A DNA stretch of 34,008 nt, from positions 1 to 34,008 of the forward strand of contig NZ_AYKF01000084.1 of NCBI RefSeq assembly GCF_003732545.1, written 5' to 3'. This document shows, in pieces, positions 32,493 through 34,008 of this stretch. The notes under the pieces are model-generated. The model did not search any database. It saw nothing but the letters and a program-made list of their open reading frames with translations, and was not told the DNA's origin. Origin of the DNA: Salinisphaera orenii subsp. halophila YIM 95161 (GTDB lineage: Bacteria; Pseudomonadota; Gammaproteobacteria; Nevskiales; Salinisphaeraceae). The translations under genes were made by a program, and so were the position numbers. Within the stretch, counting starts at the first letter, position 1; every line of letters starts with the position of its first letter.

Positions 32493-33914
32493 TCAGAAAT
32501 CCACGAACGGCTCGCCGGTGCCGCCGGCCGCCATGGCCGGCAGGTGTTCGATGGCGTCGTGGATGATCTCCAGATGCCGGTGGCAGTCCTCGCGGCTGGC
32601 CGCGCCGCCGAGACAAATACGCACGGCCTCGGGCGCCGGTGCACGCATCGCGAAGGCGTCCGAGACGACCGCCGCGATGCCGTGGCCCTGCAGGCGCGTG
32701 GCGAGCTCGATGCGGTTCCACGGCGCGGGCACCGGCAGCCACAGGTGAAAGGCCTCGGGCTGGCTGTGGTAGGCGATGCCGTCGAGTACGCGCGCGGCCA
32801 GGCGCTGGCGTGCGATCGACTCGGCGCGGATGGCGCGGGTGGCCGCGCGTAGCGTGCCGTCCTCGATCCAGCGGGTGGCGAGCTGGATCATCGCCGGGTT
32901 GGCCATCACCGAGAGTGTGGCCAGCGTCGACGACAGGCGCGCCGTATAGCGCACGTTGGGGGTGACCAGATAACCGATACGCAGCCCCGCGCCCAGCACC
33001 TTCGACAGCCCGGCGACATAGAAGGTCAGCTGCGGCGCGAGGGTGGCGATCGGCGCCAGGCGCTGCCGCGGCAGGCAGCCGTAGGGGTCGTCCTCGATGA
33101 TGGGCACGCCGTAGCGCAGGGCGGTATCGGCGATCGCGGCCCGGCGCTCGGCCGGCAGCGTGGCCGTGGTCGGGTTGTTGAAGGTCGGGTTCACGTACAA
33201 CGCTTTCGGCGGATGCGCCGCGCACAGGGCTGCGAAGGCGTCCGGGTCCAGGCCGTCGCGATCGGCGGGCAGGCCGACGGGGCGGATGCCCAGATGGGCG
33301 GCGATGCCCTTGATACCGGGGTAGGTCACCGCCTCGCAGGCCAGCGTATCGCCGGCGCGCAGCAGCGCCGCCATCAGCCCCAGCAGCGCCGCATGCGTGC
33401 CCGGGCACACGAGGATATTGGCAGGATCAGCCCCCGGCAGACGGCGGGCCATCCACGCCGCGCCGGCCTCGCGATCGGCACGCGAGCCGCCGAATTCCTG
33501 ATATCGCAGCAGATCGTAGAGATCGCCGCGCTGGCCGAGGCGGGCGAACCCTTCGCGCAGACGGGCGACGAGCGCCGGATCGCGCGGCTCGGGCGGCATG
33601 TTCATGCTCATGTCGATCGGCCCGACCGCGCTCGCCCGATGGACCGGGTCGGAGCGCACCTCGCCGCGTACATAGCTGCCGCTGCCGGGCCGGCCGTCGA
33701 TGAGCCCGCGCTCGGCGGCTTCGGCATAGCCGCGCGCGGCGGTGCTGAAGTTGATGCCCAGCGCTGTGGCCAGCGCCCGCAGCGGCGGCAGCTTCTGCTG
33801 GGCTCGCAGGCGGCCGGCCTGAATATCGTCGGCGATCGCATCGGCGATCGCATGGTAGGTCGGCCGATCGCTGTCGGCGAGTGCGGCCGCCCAGCGGCTC
33901 AGATCATTGCCCAT
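32493..33914 (-). CDS. MocR-type regulator (GntR HTH + class I aminotransferase-like domain)
   Basis: 473 residues. An N-terminal GntR winged helix (YHAIADAIADDIQAGRLRAQQKLPPLRALATALGINFSTAARGYAEAAERGL, about 20-80) is joined to a PLP-dependent fold type I domain: ILVCPGTHAALLGLMAALL, the Asn in YVNPTFNNPTT, Asp/Tyr in IIEDDPYGCLPR, the PLP Lys in VAGLSKVLGAGLRIGY and the carboxylate Arg near AVRICLGG. MocR proteins sense PLP-linked metabolites and control nearby genes; the regulated gene is probably divergent, just beyond the window. ATG 33914 with GAGGG about 6 bases upstream. It converges with the kinase gene, 22 bases apart. Confidence 0.94.
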   Translation of the reverse strand: MGNDLSRWAAALADSDRPTYHAIADAIADDIQAGRLRAQQKLPPLRALATALGINFSTAARGYAEAAERGLIDGRPGSGSYVRGEVRSDPVHRASAVGPIDMSMNMPPEPRDPALVARLREGFARLGQRGDLYDLLRYQEFGGSRADREAGAAWMARRLPGADPANILVCPGTHAALLGLMAALLRAGDTLACEAVTYPGIKGIAAHLGIRPVGLPADRDGLDPDAFAALCAAHPPKALYVNPTFNNPTTATLPAERRAAIADTALRYGVPIIEDDPYGCLPRQRLAPIATLAPQLTFYVAGLSKVLGAGLRIGYLVTPNVRYTARLSSTLATLSVMANPAMIQLATRWIEDGTLRAATRAIRAESIARQRLAARVLDGIAYHSQPEAFHLWLPVPAPWNRIELATRLQGHGIAAVVSDAFAMRAPAPEAVRICLGGAASREDCHRHLEIIHDAIEHLPAMAAGGTGEPFVDF

Positions 33915-34008
33915 GCATGCCCTCGAATCGTGCGATCGCGCGCAGTATCCCCGTTTCGGTGCGCGTGGTGCAGGCCGATCGAGGCGCGGGCGGCAGCCCG
34001 CCGCTCGA

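Overview
The window is about 34 kb of GC-rich, densely coding chromosome from a gammaproteobacterium. Pointers are a YaiL/DUF2058 protein, a YadG/YadH-type ABC exporter, an LpxO-like hydroxylase, an FrnE-like thiol oxidoreductase, a Pseudomonas-type class 2 isocitrate lyase and an EncFtn/encapsulin pair. A marine or halophilic genus such as Salinisphaera would fit, but that is a low-confidence guess. No rRNA, tRNA, CRISPR array or transposase was seen.

Layout. 1-1668 (minus): an iron-storage nanocompartment (encapsulin shell plus encapsulated ferritin) and a small conserved protein. 2087-3685: isocitrate lyase with a clear terminator. 3823-10658: mostly minus-strand housekeeping and stress genes (membrane protein, DUF4186, ChaC, diguanylate cyclase, ArfB, ABC exporter, alpha/beta hydrolase). 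10797-15146: a plus-strand DNA-repair island with a radical SAM protein behind a LexA-type box, a SatD/DUF3307 pair with its own tandem palindromic operator, and a DUF4130-UdgX fusion. 15367-17756: DUF2058, a short-chain dehydrogenase and an XRE regulator. 17757-18452 is non-coding with an 80-bp repeat pair. 18453-25629: FrnE-like protein, MscS-type channel, LpxO-like hydroxylase, a phosphodiesterase-superfamily lipoprotein, a Baeyer-Villiger-type flavoprotein and DUF3253.

26043-32470 is a nitrogen (cyanate/nitrite/nitrate) locus: nasT (ANTAR antiterminator), an NrtA/CmpA-type binding protein, cyanase, a formate/nitrite-family channel and a PP2C-kinase fusion. Both nasT and nrtA are preceded by a sigma-54-like -24/-12 element, a hairpin displaying the loop AATGGC, and an intrinsic terminator. 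An excellent NtrC palindrome lies upstream of the first promoter. The arrangement predicts nitrogen-limitation control at initiation plus NasT control by antitermination.

The kinase half of the PP2C-kinase gene is broken by a 278-bp insertion. The insertion reads as one integron gene cassette: an attC-like site plus a 69-codon Cys-rich ORF whose native stop codon is restored when the element is circularised. The cassette is permuted, with attC upstream of the ORF, as if it had been opened at the R'' box. This is the most unusual item in the window. A MocR-type regulator (minus) closes it.
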